Positions 33,667 to 43,398 of a DNA stretch of 64,000 nucleotides are shown here, piece after piece. Both the position numbers and the translations under genes were made by a program. Origin of the DNA: Bacillota bacterium (GTDB lineage: Bacteria > Bacillota > Clostridia > Lachnospirales > Lachnospiraceae); assembly GCA_023442465.1 (NCBI GenBank), contig JAEZZQ010000015.1, positions 310,001 through 374,000 on the forward strand, in the 5' to 3' direction. Within the stretch, counting starts at the first letter, position 1. Each line of letters starts with the position of its first letter. The notes under the pieces were generated by a model that did not search any database, was not told the DNA's origin, and worked only from the letters and a program-made list of their open reading frames with translations.

Positions 33667-35418
33667 ATGAAAACCAATTATCCAACTAAAAAGCTATCGG
33701 CCTACATATTCGAGCATAAATTTACTTATATTTTTGCAATCCTGGCCATGATCATCAGCGTTTCGCTGGATCTGATAGCACCACAGCTCACCAAGCACAT
33801 CATTGATGATGTCATCCTGGGCGGACAGACCGATAAGCTTATGTATCTCTTAGGCGGTATCCTTATCGTCGGCATCGGACGATGTATTTTCCAATATCTT
33901 AAGGAGTACTCCTTCGATGTAGCCGGTATACGAATCACCGCGAAAATGCGCCGCCATCTCTTCGATCACATTCAATCGCTGAGCGCGGACTTCTTCGAGC
34001 GAACCAATACCGGAGAACTGATGGCCCGTATCAAGGATGATATCGACCGAATAGGCGATGCACTTACCTTTGTAGGAATGCTGATAATCGAAGTCATCAT
34101 TCATACTTCTATCGTGCTCTTTTGTATGTTCAATCTGGATGCGAGGCTGGCGCTTCTTCCTACTGCGTTCATGCTCATCGCTGCTACTATCGCCATTACT
34201 ATGGAAAGAAAGCTGGACTCTGTATATGAAGCGATCAGCGAGGAAAATGCTATTTTAAATACGGTAGCCGAAGAAAACCTCGCCGGAGTGCGCACAGTAA
34301 AAGCATTTGCGCGGGAAAAATTTGAAATCGGCAAATTTTTATCTCACAATAAAAAGTACTACGAGCTAAATATGCGTCAGTCCAAGATTTTTGTAACCTA
34401 CTATCCGTATCTTTCCTTTATCACGAAATTGCTTCCTCTTCTTATTCTTCTGTTCGGAGGTGTCCTCGTGATGAAAAAGGATCTTACCTTAGGCTCTTTA
34501 GGCGCTTTCGTGGAATATTCCATGAACATCGTATGGCCTATGGAAATGCTTGGGTGGCTGACCAACAGCTTCTCTTCTGCGGTGGCTTCTAACAGGAAAC
34601 TGAACAAAATTTATAAAGAAACGCCTACTATCGTGGAAAAGGAAGATCCAACTATCCTTGAGCAAGTAAAGGGCGGGATAGAATTTTCCAACGTTTCCTT
34701 CAGCAAGACGGATGCCGAGACCTCCGCCAAGGTAGATATCTTAAGCGATGTCTCCTTCCGTGTAGAAGAGGGCAAAACCATCGGTATCATGGGCGCTACC
34801 GGAGCAGGAAAAAGCTCCATCATTCATCTTCTCCAGCGCTTTTACGATGTTACGAACGGCTCCATCCGCATCGACGGCGTAAATATAGAAGATATGAGCT
34901 TAAAACAATTAAGAGGAAGTATTTCCCTGGTCATGCAGGACGTATTCCTGTTTTCAGATACGATTAACGAAAATGTAAAGCTGGGAAAAAGGGATTATCT
35001 GGATACTGCAGCGGTAAAGCTGGCTTCCTTTGAGGCACAGGCCAGCAACTTCATCGAGAGAATGGATAACCAGTATGAAACGGTTATCGGCGAACGAGGC
35101 GTAGGGCTTTCCGGAGGACAGAAGCAGCGCATCAGCATAGCCCGCGCTCTGGCTAAACGCAATCCGATTCTCGTTCTGGACGACTCCACCTCCGCTTTGG
35201 ATATGGAGACGGAACAAATGATACAGCAGACCCTGAGCGAACTGGAGCATACCACAAAAATAATCATTGCACATCGTGTCAGCTCCGTAATAAACGCCGA
35301 CGAAATTATCGTTTTGGAAAACGGTACCATCGCAGAACGCGGCACACACGATACGCTGCTTAAAAAAGGCGGGCTTTACTATACCACTTATGCAGCTCAA
35401 TACAAGGGAGGTGAATAA
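33667..35418 (+). CDS. Heterodimeric ABC exporter subunit with degenerate catalytic site (BmrC/YheI-like)
   Basis: Half-size exporter of 583 residues, close to the 585 of Bacillus BmrC: six transmembrane helices (about 1-320) and a nucleotide-binding domain. Walker A GATGAGKSS (376-384), signature LSGGQ (481-485), and a Walker B where the catalytic glutamate is replaced by aspartate (ILVLDD, D506). This is the mark of the non-catalytic half of BmrCD/LmrCD-type heterodimers. The true start is the ATG at 33667 behind GGGGAGG; the upstream extension of the frame covers the terminators and is not translated sensibly. The partner gene begins 1 bp after the stop codon. Expected to export drugs or lipids. 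Confidence 0.92.
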   Translation: MKTNYPTKKLSAYIFEHKFTYIFAILAMIISVSLDLIAPQLTKHIIDDVILGGQTDKLMYLLGGILIVGIGRCIFQYLKEYSFDVAGIRITAKMRRHLFDHIQSLSADFFERTNTGELMARIKDDIDRIGDALTFVGMLIIEVIIHTSIVLFCMFNLDARLALLPTAFMLIAATIAITMERKLDSVYEAISEENAILNTVAEENLAGVRTVKAFAREKFEIGKFLSHNKKYYELNMRQSKIFVTYYPYLSFITKLLPLLILLFGGVLVMKKDLTLGSLGAFVEYSMNIVWPMEMLGWLTNSFSSAVASNRKLNKIYKETPTIVEKEDPTILEQVKGGIEFSNVSFSKTDAETSAKVDILSDVSFRVEEGKTIGIMGATGAGKSSIIHLLQRFYDVTNGSIRIDGVNIEDMSLKQLRGSISLVMQDVFLFSDTINENVKLGKRDYLDTAAVKLASFEAQASNFIERMDNQYETVIGERGVGLSGGQKQRISIARALAKRNPILVLDDSTSALDMETEQMIQQTLSELEHTTKIIIAHRVSSVINADEIIVLENGTIAERGTHDTLLKKGGLYYTTYAAQYKGGE

Positions 35419-35419
35419 C

Positions 35420-37192
35420 ATGCCAATTAACTCATTTAAGGATGACGAGCAAACGATAGAGGTCAGCAAGCTAAAGACTCTGCTCAGACTCCTCTCCTAT
35501 CTTCTAACATATAAAAAAGAAATACTGGCGGTTCTTGCCATTATGGCCTTCTGCGTATTCGTTTCCCTTTTGAATCCGCTGATTATGGAATCCGCCGTAG
35601 ACGACTATATTTCCAAGGGTGATGTCATAGGACTGTTCAAGCTCATAGGCTTTGCACTCTCGCTCAATATTCTGATGGTCATCGGCATCAAGATCCGTAT
35701 GTATGTCATGGCTAAGGTATGCAACAATATACTCGTTACCATACGTCAGGATCTATACAGCCACATACAGACCCTGGACTTTCATTTTTTTGACAGCCGT
35801 CCTACAGGAAAGATTCTCGCACGCATCATCGGTGACATCAATTCCTTAAAAGACGTACTATCCAACTGTGTTACGACGCTGATTCCCGACTTCATTACGA
35901 TATGCGCCGTAGTAATCATTATGTTTATTAAAAATCCGGTGCTGGCGGCCGCTTCCTTGATCAGCACTCCGCTCATGGCGATATGCCTCTTTCTTATCCA
36001 GGTATATTCCCATAAAAGGTGGCAGATATTCCGGAAGAAGTCTTCCAATTTAAACGCCTTTGTGCATGAAGACTTTTCCGGCATACGCATCATTCAGAGC
36101 TTTACTGCGGAGGAAGAAACAAAGCAGACTTTCCGGGGCCTGGTGAAGGAGCATAGGGATTCCTTTATCTCCGCCATCCGCCTAAACGATGCCTTTGGCT
36201 CTGTCATCGACTTCTGCTGGGGAATCGGTACTGTTATGCTCTACTACACAGGTATTATGATACTGGGCACCGATAAAGTATCTGTAGGTATCCTCATCGC
36301 TTTCGGCACATATATCTCTATGTTCTGGCATCCGATCATGAACCTGAGCAACTTTTATACTCAGCTCATTACGAATATAAGCGGGGCGGAACGCGTTTTC
36401 GAGATTATGGACACCGAGGCTGAAATTACCGACGCGGATATGGTTACCGACATCCCTTCCATCGAAGGTAAGGTATGCTTCGAGCATGTCACCTTCTCTT
36501 ATGACGGAACCACAAAGGTGTTGGATGACGTGAGCTTTACTGTTGAGCCGGGTGAAACCATCGCTCTCGTAGGACCTACCGGTGCAGGAAAGACGACCAT
36601 TGTCAACCTGATCAGCCGCTTCTACGATGTACAGCAAGGTAACGTATATGTGGACGGCTACGATGTAAAGACAGTTTCCATCGAAAGCCTCCGCAAGCAG
36701 ATGGGTATTATGACGCAGGATAACTTCCTTTTTTCAGGCACCGTAAAGGACAATATTCTCTATGGTAAGCTGGATGCCTCCAACGAGGAAATCGTAACCG
36801 CAGCAAAGGCCGTTCATGCCGACAGTTTCATTTCTAAAATGGAAAAGGGCTATGATTCGGAGCTTTCCGAACGCGGCGGCAGCCTGTCGGGAGGACAAAA
36901 GCAGCTTCTCGCCTTTGCCAGGACGATGGTGTCCATGCCAAAAATACTCATACTGGACGAAGCTACCTCCAGTATCGACACGCAGACGGAGCTTCTCGTG
37001 CAGGCAGGCATCGAAAGCTTACTGAAGGGACGTACCTCTTTCGTGGTAGCTCACCGTCTGTCCACCATACAGAAGGCCGATCGTATCTTTTATATCGATA
37101 ACGGCCGCATTATCGAGGAGGGCTCTCCCTCAGAGCTTATGGAAAAAAGAGGCTTTTACTATAATTTATATATGTCTCAGTTCCATTGCTGA
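35420..37192 (+). CDS. Heterodimeric ABC exporter subunit with canonical catalytic site (BmrD/YheH-like)
   Basis: The 590-residue half-exporter complements the preceding protein: transmembrane domain with six helices, then Walker A GPTGAGKTTI, Q-loop MTQDNFLFSG, signature SLSGGQKQLLAFART and Walker B ILILDEATSSID with an intact catalytic glutamate and the H-loop AHRLSTI. The start is the ATG at 35420 behind GGGAGGTG, which overlaps the end of the previous gene. An N-terminal polar extension of about 25 residues precedes the first helix. A terminator follows at 37217-37256. Bacillus BmrD is longer (673 residues). Confidence 0.92.
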   Translation: MPINSFKDDEQTIEVSKLKTLLRLLSYLLTYKKEILAVLAIMAFCVFVSLLNPLIMESAVDDYISKGDVIGLFKLIGFALSLNILMVIGIKIRMYVMAKVCNNILVTIRQDLYSHIQTLDFHFFDSRPTGKILARIIGDINSLKDVLSNCVTTLIPDFITICAVVIIMFIKNPVLAAASLISTPLMAICLFLIQVYSHKRWQIFRKKSSNLNAFVHEDFSGIRIIQSFTAEEETKQTFRGLVKEHRDSFISAIRLNDAFGSVIDFCWGIGTVMLYYTGIMILGTDKVSVGILIAFGTYISMFWHPIMNLSNFYTQLITNISGAERVFEIMDTEAEITDADMVTDIPSIEGKVCFEHVTFSYDGTTKVLDDVSFTVEPGETIALVGPTGAGKTTIVNLISRFYDVQQGNVYVDGYDVKTVSIESLRKQMGIMTQDNFLFSGTVKDNILYGKLDASNEEIVTAAKAVHADSFISKMEKGYDSELSERGGSLSGGQKQLLAFARTMVSMPKILILDEATSSIDTQTELLVQAGIESLLKGRTSFVVAHRLSTIQKADRIFYIDNGRIIEEGSPSELMEKRGFYYNLYMSQFHC

Positions 37193-37216
37193 TTTTTCCG
37201 GTACCGTTACATTTTA

Positions 37217-37256
37217 ATACCCATAGGAAATTTATTTTTTCTATGGGTATTTTTTA
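37217..37256 (+). terminator. Terminator of the ABC exporter operon
   Basis: ATACCCATAG and CTATGGGTAT form a perfect 10-bp stem with a 14-base loop, followed by a T-run (TTTTTT). Confidence 0.9.
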
Positions 37257-37424
37257 GTATTTTTATCCATTTCCATAAGCATTTCTTCTTATTTTAATGA
37301 GCATTTTTACCATTTCTTCATTGACTTTTTCCCATAATTCATGTATCATTTACTTTATTGGCGCATTGCGTTAAAGCGCGAAAAAATATTTATATATTAC
37401 GATTACATATGGAGAACTATTAAA

Positions 37425-39062
37425 ATGCCTATCACTAATTTATTGGAAGAAAACTGTAAAAAATTCGGAGAGGACATCTGTCTTATTGAAATTAATCCGG
37501 AGGTAAAGGAAACCCGCCGGGTTACATGGAAAGAATATGAATTGATGGAGCCAAGCCCTCTCTCTCACTACCGCCGGGAAATCACGTGGAACGTTTTCAA
37601 TGAAAAAGCCAACCGCTTTGCCAATCTCCTGCTTAGCAGGAATGTAAAGAAGGGCGATAAGGTGGCAATTCTTCTTATGAACTGCCTGGAATGGCTTCCC
37701 ATCTATTTCGGAATACTGAAGACCGGCGCCTTGGCGGTCCCTCTCAATTTCCGCTATACTTCCGAGGAAATCCAGTATTGTGTGGACCTGGCCGAAGCGG
37801 ACGTTTTGATTTTCGGTCCTGAATTCATCGGCCGCGTGGAGGAGAATGCGGATTCCGTCAGCAAGAATCGCCTTTTGTTCTACGTAGGGGAAAATTGCCC
37901 CAGCTTTGCGGAGGATTATAATTCGCTTGCAGCCAATTGCTCCAGTCAGTCGCCCGTCGTTTCTCTGACGGACGAAGACGATGCCGCTATTTATTTTTCT
38001 TCAGGGACCACCGGATTTCCAAAGGCGATTTTACATAATCACGAAAGCCTGATGCATTCCTGCCTCACAGAGCAAAATCACCATGGACAGACAAAGGACG
38101 ATGTTTTCTTATGCATTCCTCCTCTTTATCATACCGGCGCGAAGATGCACTGGTTCGGTTCTCTTCTTTCCGGCGGAAAAGCCGTCCTGCTTAAGGGAAC
38201 AAAGCCGGAATACATATTGGATGCAGTATCCAAGGAAAAATGTACTATCGTATGGCTTCTCGTTCCGTGGGCACAGGACATTTTAGAAGCCCTGGACTGC
38301 GGAAAAGTTCATCTTAAGGATTACGACTTATCGGGATGGAGGCTCATGCATATCGGCGCCCAGCCCGTTCCTCCCAGCCTTATCAAGCATTGGAAGAGTT
38401 ACTTCCCCAATCATGCCTATGATACCAACTACGGCCTAAGCGAGTCCATCGGCCCCGGCTGCGTACATCTGGGCATGGAAAACATTCATAAAGTAGGGGC
38501 TATCGGTAAAGCCGGCTATGGCTGGGAAATCAAGATCGTGGATGAGAACCGGAGCACAGTAGCTCACGGCGAGGTGGGCGAGCTTGCAGTAAGGGGCCCC
38601 GGTGTTATGACTTGCTACTACAACGATGAAACGGCCACCAAGGAAGTGCTCTCCGACGACGGCTGGCTGTTTACCGGAGATATGGCACAAGAAGACGAGG
38701 ACGGATTCATCTTCCTCGTAGACCGGAAAAAGGATGTCATCATCAGCGGCGGAGAAAATATCTATCCGGTGCAAATCGAGGATTTCCTGCGTGCTCATAA
38801 GGCGGTTCACGACGTCGCAGTCATCGGCCTGCCGGACAAGCGCCTCGGAGAAATTACGGCGGCCATTATCGACTTAAAACCGGGCTCGGAATGTACGAAG
38901 GCAGAAATCGATGAGCTCTGCCACAAGCTTCCCCGCTACAAAAGACCCCATAAGGTCATCTTCGCTGATATACCGCGCAATCCTACCGGCAAGATCGAAA
39001 AGCCCAGGCTTAGGGAAAGATACTGTGGTGAAAGCCTTGTAGCAACTCAAAACCGCGGATAA
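37425..39062 (+). CDS. Acyl-CoA synthetase (AMP-binding family)
   Basis: Activates a carboxylic acid to its CoA thioester through an acyl-adenylate. The 545-residue protein has the AMP-binding motif YFSSGTTGFPKAIL, the NYGLSESIG segment, the GWLFTGDMA and DRKKDVIISGGENIYP motifs and the C-terminal lysine region NPTGKIEKP used for adenylation. The sequence style is of medium-chain, aromatic or carnitine/crotonobetaine-type ligases; the exact acid cannot be read. The start is the ATG at 37425 after GGAGAAC; an in-frame start at 37341 lacks a site. The symporter gene follows after 72 bp and a thioesterase after that, so the three form an acid-handling cassette. Confidence 0.9.
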   Translation: MPITNLLEENCKKFGEDICLIEINPEVKETRRVTWKEYELMEPSPLSHYRREITWNVFNEKANRFANLLLSRNVKKGDKVAILLMNCLEWLPIYFGILKTGALAVPLNFRYTSEEIQYCVDLAEADVLIFGPEFIGRVEENADSVSKNRLLFYVGENCPSFAEDYNSLAANCSSQSPVVSLTDEDDAAIYFSSGTTGFPKAILHNHESLMHSCLTEQNHHGQTKDDVFLCIPPLYHTGAKMHWFGSLLSGGKAVLLKGTKPEYILDAVSKEKCTIVWLLVPWAQDILEALDCGKVHLKDYDLSGWRLMHIGAQPVPPSLIKHWKSYFPNHAYDTNYGLSESIGPGCVHLGMENIHKVGAIGKAGYGWEIKIVDENRSTVAHGEVGELAVRGPGVMTCYYNDETATKEVLSDDGWLFTGDMAQEDEDGFIFLVDRKKDVIISGGENIYPVQIEDFLRAHKAVHDVAVIGLPDKRLGEITAAIIDLKPGSECTKAEIDELCHKLPRYKRPHKVIFADIPRNPTGKIEKPRLRERYCGESLVATQNRG

Positions 39063-39134
39063 AAAATCCGGACATGCTGACAATTCATATTCATGTCATT
39101 CATGAATTCATATCACTTATGAGAGGGTAAAATT

Positions 39135-40673
39135 ATGTTTATAAAACTAATTATGTTATTAATATTCTTTGTAGTTATGATAGGTATCGGATTCTATTGC
39201 AGAAAGCATGCCACCGATGTCAATGGCTTTGTTTTGGGAGGAAGAAGCGTTGGTCCATGGCTTTCCGCCTTTGCCTACGGTACCTCCTATTTTTCCGCCG
39301 TTATCTTCGTCGGCTATGCCGGACAATTTGGCTGGAAATACGGCACCTCCGCCACATGGATCGGAATCGGCAATGCTCTGTTAGGTTCCATGCTCGCATG
39401 GGTCATCTTAGGGCGCCGCACGCGCATTATGACCCAGCACCTAAACAGCGCTACCATGCCCGAATTTTTTGGCAGACGCTTTTATAGCAGCCGTCTGAAA
39501 ATCTGTGCTTCGGCCATCGTGTTCATCTTTTTAATTCCTTATACCGCATCTTTATATAATGGTCTTTCCAGATTGTTCGGGATGGCATTCAACATTGATT
39601 ATACAGTTTGCATCATTATCATGGCTGTGCTCACCGGTGTCTACGTTATTGCCGGAGGCTACATGGCTACTGCTATTACCGACTTCGTTCAGGGCATCAT
39701 TATGCTCTTTGGAATCACGGCAGTTATTGCCGCAATCCTGAAAAACAACGGAGGTTTTACTGAGGCTATCCACAGCCTCGCTGCCTTTACCGATGAAACA
39801 GTATCCTCCCAGCCGGGAGTGTTCGCTTCCTTTTTCGGTCCGGATCCATTAAACCTTCTTGGCGTAGTGATTCTAACCTCCCTCGGCACTTGGGGGCTTC
39901 CTCAGATGGTCCAGAAATTCTATTCCATTAAGAGCGAAGATTCCATCAAAAAAGGAACTATTATATCTACCCTTTTCGCCATTGTCATTTCCGGCGGCTG
40001 CTATTTTCTCGGCAGCTTTGGACGCTTGTACTCGGGCCGCATAGATATTGCAGCCGAAGGCTATGACTCCATCGTTCCTATGATGCTATCCGACCTTTCA
40101 CCTGCTCTTATGGGATTAGTTATCATATTGGTTCTTTCTGCCTCTATGTCCACGCTGTCCTCTCTTGTTATGGCATCCAGTTCCACATTGACAATTGACT
40201 TTATAAAGGATAATATAATTAAAAACATGAGTGAGAAAAGGCAGCTTTTGAGCATACGTATCCTTATCGTAGTGTTCATCGCCATCTCCGTGGTGATTGC
40301 TGTCATACAATATAAGCAGAACATTACGTTTATTGCTCAGCTTATGGGTGTATCATGGGGGGCTTTGGCAGGATCCTTCCTCGCACCCTTCCTCTATGGC
40401 TTATACTGGAAGAAAACCACCGCTGCGTCCGTATGGATCGCATTCATCTTTGGCTCAGGCTTTATGGTATGTAACCTGCTCTTCCGCAGCCATTTCCCCG
40501 CGATATTGCAATCTCCCATCAATGCCGGCGCATTCGCCATGATAACCGGGCTTGTTCTCGTACCCGTTGTCAGCTTGTTTACGCCTAAGCCGGAGGACTC
40601 CTTCATAAGCGCCGCTTTCTCTTGTTACGACAAAACAACTCAGGTGCCCGTAAAGGAAGATTTAGGAAAATAA
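39135..40673 (+). CDS. Sodium:solute symporter (SSS family)
   Basis: The 512-residue protein has about 13 transmembrane segments and the SSS hallmark regions near the N-terminus (FVLGGRSVGPWLSAFAYGTSYFSAVIFVG) and the GGYMATAITDFVQGIIM loop in the middle. SSS carriers bring in sugars, amino acids, carboxylates or vitamins with sodium. The position between an acyl-CoA synthetase and a thioesterase favours a carboxylate, for example a short-chain or aromatic acid; this is inference from context. GAGAGGG precedes the ATG. Confidence 0.9.
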   Translation: MFIKLIMLLIFFVVMIGIGFYCRKHATDVNGFVLGGRSVGPWLSAFAYGTSYFSAVIFVGYAGQFGWKYGTSATWIGIGNALLGSMLAWVILGRRTRIMTQHLNSATMPEFFGRRFYSSRLKICASAIVFIFLIPYTASLYNGLSRLFGMAFNIDYTVCIIIMAVLTGVYVIAGGYMATAITDFVQGIIMLFGITAVIAAILKNNGGFTEAIHSLAAFTDETVSSQPGVFASFFGPDPLNLLGVVILTSLGTWGLPQMVQKFYSIKSEDSIKKGTIISTLFAIVISGGCYFLGSFGRLYSGRIDIAAEGYDSIVPMMLSDLSPALMGLVIILVLSASMSTLSSLVMASSSTLTIDFIKDNIIKNMSEKRQLLSIRILIVVFIAISVVIAVIQYKQNITFIAQLMGVSWGALAGSFLAPFLYGLYWKKTTAASVWIAFIFGSGFMVCNLLFRSHFPAILQSPINAGAFAMITGLVLVPVVSLFTPKPEDSFISAAFSCYDKTTQVPVKEDLGK

Positions 40674-40768
40674 GAATTCGCAGCTTTGTGCTTAAAATGT
40701 GCAATTTAATTTTTATTTGCACTTATAGCCCGAAGTTTGCAGGCTATAAGAAAGGCATAAAAATTGAT

Positions 40769-41242
40769 ATGAAGAAAAAACGCGTTCAAGATTCTATAAC
40801 AGAACAAATACATTTTTTAAAATATGAAGATATCAACGGAGAAGGCCGCCTTTTCGGCGGCCAGCTCGTTTCATGGATCGATGAAGTGGCTGGGACCGTG
40901 GCGAAGCGCCATGCCGCTACACCAATTACCACCGCCTCCATCGACAACCTTCAATTTAAAAGCGCTGCCTATTTGAACGATCTGGTTGTTATCATAGGTC
41001 ATGTTACCTATGTAGGCAATACTTCCATGGAGGTACGGGTGGATTCCTACGTGGAAGGCATCGACGGGCTGCGCAGACCGATCAACCGGGCATTTTTAAC
41101 CTTAGTGGCCCTCGATGACAATCAACGCCCTATACCGATTCCCTACGGCCTCTTAATTGAGAATGAGGTGCAGCAGTTGGAATGGGACAATGCCAAAAAG
41201 CGTATTGACTTGCGTAAACACAGACAAAAAGAAGCGTTTTAA
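40769..41242 (+). CDS. Acyl-CoA thioesterase (hotdog fold, YciA-like)
   Basis: From the ATG at 40769 the protein has 157 residues; the open frame extends upstream through a non-coding leader. It has the hotdog-fold family features: GRLFGGQLVSWIDEVAGTVAKRHA (helix with the catalytic-region aspartate) and a beta-sheet segment SMEVRVDSYVE. This family hydrolyses acyl-CoA esters to acids and CoA. Together with the upstream synthetase and symporter it would let the cell balance CoA-bound acid. The stop codon is overlapped by a terminator. A 9-bp hairpin (40722-40750) lies in the leader just before the start. Confidence 0.85.
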   Translation: MKKKRVQDSITEQIHFLKYEDINGEGRLFGGQLVSWIDEVAGTVAKRHAATPITTASIDNLQFKSAAYLNDLVVIIGHVTYVGNTSMEVRVDSYVEGIDGLRRPINRAFLTLVALDDNQRPIPIPYGLLIENEVQQLEWDNAKKRIDLRKHRQKEAF

Positions 41243-41260
41243 CAAACGCTTCTTTTTTTT
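41228..41260 (+). terminator. Terminator overlapping the thioesterase stop codon
   Basis: AAAGAAGCGTT pairs with AACGCTTCTTT (11 bp) with the stop codon in the loop, followed by a run of T residues to 41260. Confidence 0.9.
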
Positions 41261-41300
41261 AGCTGAATATCGAACAATTTACGAGACGTATTGCCCGCTG

Positions 41301-41951
41301 CTACGCCCACGAAACGATAAGAAGCAGCATCCCCTCTTCCACCGTTATCACACATCCTTCTCCTATGAATTCATTGCTGATGCCGATAGGATAATCATTG
41401 GTTACCGTAGCTTCCGTTAACGGATATTTCATTCCCTCTATCGTAACGCCCCTCGCCTTTTCTCCGAGCGAGAACAACGATAGAAACCCATCCATTCCTT
41501 TATCGAACTTTATCGATTCATTCTTTATTACGGTCATCATTACGTTGGCATCCATGATATATGCCTTTCTGCCATTATTTTTCAAAAGGCTCAGGCATTG
41601 AATGTTAGCGATGGTATGTTCCACCCTTCCACCCATTGCTCCATATATTCGAAAGTCCTTATAGCCCTTTTCCATGCCGATGCGCAGCGCTGCCAGGCTA
41701 TCCGTATCATCTTTTTCAGGATTTAATATAATGACTTTTTCCGGACTTTCTTCTTTCATAGCCTCGATTTCCGGCCTGATATTTTCATCGATGGAATCCA
41801 TATCGCCGATGAGCAGATCGACAGTAAGCCCTATCAGCTTACAGTATAAATATCCGCCGTCCACCGCAATACAGAAATCACCTTCCTTTTTATCAATTTC
41901 TATCGGAGTGAAATCTCCCGCTCCGACTACGATACATTTCCCTTCTCTCAA
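41301..41951 (-). CDS. thiN: Thiamine pyrophosphokinase
   Basis: Makes thiamine diphosphate from thiamine and ATP, the cofactor of acetolactate synthase and other enzymes in this genome. About 216 residues from the TTG at 41951, eight bases behind AAAGGAG. The alternative GTG at 41960 sits too close to the site. Motifs: GDMDSI and the KDDTDSLAAL segment that binds substrate and metal, GAMGGRVEHTIANI in the centre, and GMKYPLTEATVTNDYPIGISNEF at the thiamine-binding C-terminal part. The TPR protein gene ends just upstream. Confidence 0.92.
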   Translation of the reverse strand: MREGKCIVVGAGDFTPIEIDKKEGDFCIAVDGGYLYCKLIGLTVDLLIGDMDSIDENIRPEIEAMKEESPEKVIILNPEKDDTDSLAALRIGMEKGYKDFRIYGAMGGRVEHTIANIQCLSLLKNNGRKAYIMDANVMMTVIKNESIKFDKGMDGFLSLFSLGEKARGVTIEGMKYPLTEATVTNDYPIGISNEFIGEGCVITVEEGMLLLIVSWA

Positions 41952-41964
41952 TCCTGGCACTCCT

Positions 41965-43320
41965 TTAATATGTTTTCTCCCACTGGTAAGGTCCGCCCCA
42001 ACCGCCGATCATGTCCGTCGTCATTCCTTCCTCCGTCCATGTTCTCGTCTCAAAGTGGTAGTTCATCTCCGCCTCAAAGGAATTCTCCTTCTGCACGTTA
42101 CTATACATATAGCTGATGACGTATTGTATATGAGGGAAATAGCTTTCGCCCTCCTTAGCCGGTTCATAGGCGATGCAGGAGCGTTGAATGCCTTCATCTG
42201 TCATCTTATTTCCCCACACCGTTATTATCCCCTCCGTGGTTTCATCGTCCTCGAATTTAGGGAACTGGAAGGTCCATGTTCCATCCGTCTGTTTCAGAAT
42301 CACCGTCTCACGGCTTACCGGTATATAAGTTTCTCCGCTCCAATATTCCATCGTGCCGCCGATGAACGCATCCCGAATCTGCGTATAGGCCTCCGAAACG
42401 ACAAAGTCCTTAGCCGCCTCATAATTTCCGGCATCAAATGCGGTAAACATATCCGCAAAGATATTTTGAATCTCTTCTTCTTTATTCAGACAGGAAAGCA
42501 GTCTGCTTACTGCTTCATTCTCTCCCAGCGCCGACGCTTTTTCCAAAAGGCCCCGGTAAGCTTTCGCATGTTCTCTGCTTATCCTTAACTCAGGAACATC
42601 TATATGAGCATATTTAAGAATGATATTTTTCACGTCTTCAGAAGGACTTATCCCGTAAATCTCAAATAACTTATCCATTATTTGCTGGTAGAGGGGAAAC
42701 AGACAGCCCTCCTTACCGTTCATATCGTAAAAAATATCTGCGTCATTTTCCTCCTGAAGGCCTTTAACAAAGCGTTCATATGCGACATTCATAAGCTCCA
42801 GAGCATCCGCATTATTCTCATCCTTCTCGAGCACGCTCAAAATATTCTGCACGGTCTCCAAGGTGCAGGCACCGTCATTTATCTGCGCTACTGCCTCGTT
42901 CAAAATCGTGGTGCAGTAATACTTAAGCAACCCTTCGTCCTGCGTATTCTGCCAACCCTCAAGAAGTACCTTTTTCGCCTCCAGATTATCCTCCTTGCCA
43001 AAATATGCATTCGCCATATATCGATATGCTTTCACGGAAGTAGAATCTATTTTCAGCGCCTCTTCGTAATAGGCAATTGCTTCGTCGAAGGCTTCCTCCC
43101 TGGTATATTCCTCCCCCGCTTTTAACTCTCTGTCCAGTCTGAGCGCAGGAAGATTCCAGATAAATGCAAAGCAGCCTCCTGCAGCCACAAGTACCAGGAG
43201 AACAGCGAAGGTTCTTTGAAGAAGGACGGCCCTGCGTCTTGCCTGTTTCCTTCTCGCCCGTTTTTCATTTCTGGAAATCTCCATCTCGTCCGTTCCTTTA
43301 TTCTTATTTCTATTTCCCAT
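41965..43320 (-). CDS. Membrane-anchored TPR-repeat protein
   Basis: The 451-residue protein starts with a basic segment (EKRARRKQARRR), one transmembrane helix (TFAVLLVLVAAGGCFAFIW, residues about 37-55), and then an extracytoplasmic part. TPR-like repeats follow (EEALKIDSTSVKAYRYMANAYFGKEDNLEA, about 75-135). The C-terminal region, from about residue 300, is beta-rich with many aromatic residues and is not recognisable. The ATG at 43320 has GAGG at an 8-base distance; a GTG two codons upstream is the alternative. It is transcribed with thiN; the TPR stop codon is 13 bp before the thiN start. Confidence 0.75.
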   Translation of the reverse strand: MGNRNKNKGTDEMEISRNEKRARRKQARRRAVLLQRTFAVLLVLVAAGGCFAFIWNLPALRLDRELKAGEEYTREEAFDEAIAYYEEALKIDSTSVKAYRYMANAYFGKEDNLEAKKVLLEGWQNTQDEGLLKYYCTTILNEAVAQINDGACTLETVQNILSVLEKDENNADALELMNVAYERFVKGLQEENDADIFYDMNGKEGCLFPLYQQIMDKLFEIYGISPSEDVKNIILKYAHIDVPELRISREHAKAYRGLLEKASALGENEAVSRLLSCLNKEEEIQNIFADMFTAFDAGNYEAAKDFVVSEAYTQIRDAFIGGTMEYWSGETYIPVSRETVILKQTDGTWTFQFPKFEDDETTEGIITVWGNKMTDEGIQRSCIAYEPAKEGESYFPHIQYVISYMYSNVQKENSFEAEMNYHFETRTWTEEGMTTDMIGGWGGPYQWEKTY

Positions 43321-43398
43321 GTCCACAACCTCGAAAACAATTTTTATTACATAGCCTTCGGCTTATATATCACTTTTTACATAATTTTCATACTACCA

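Noticed and set aside
41674..42588. 304-codon plus-strand open frame
   Set aside because: It lies opposite thiN and the TPR gene, both well supported; no ribosome site and no protein-like domain. A shadow of the opposite coding strand.
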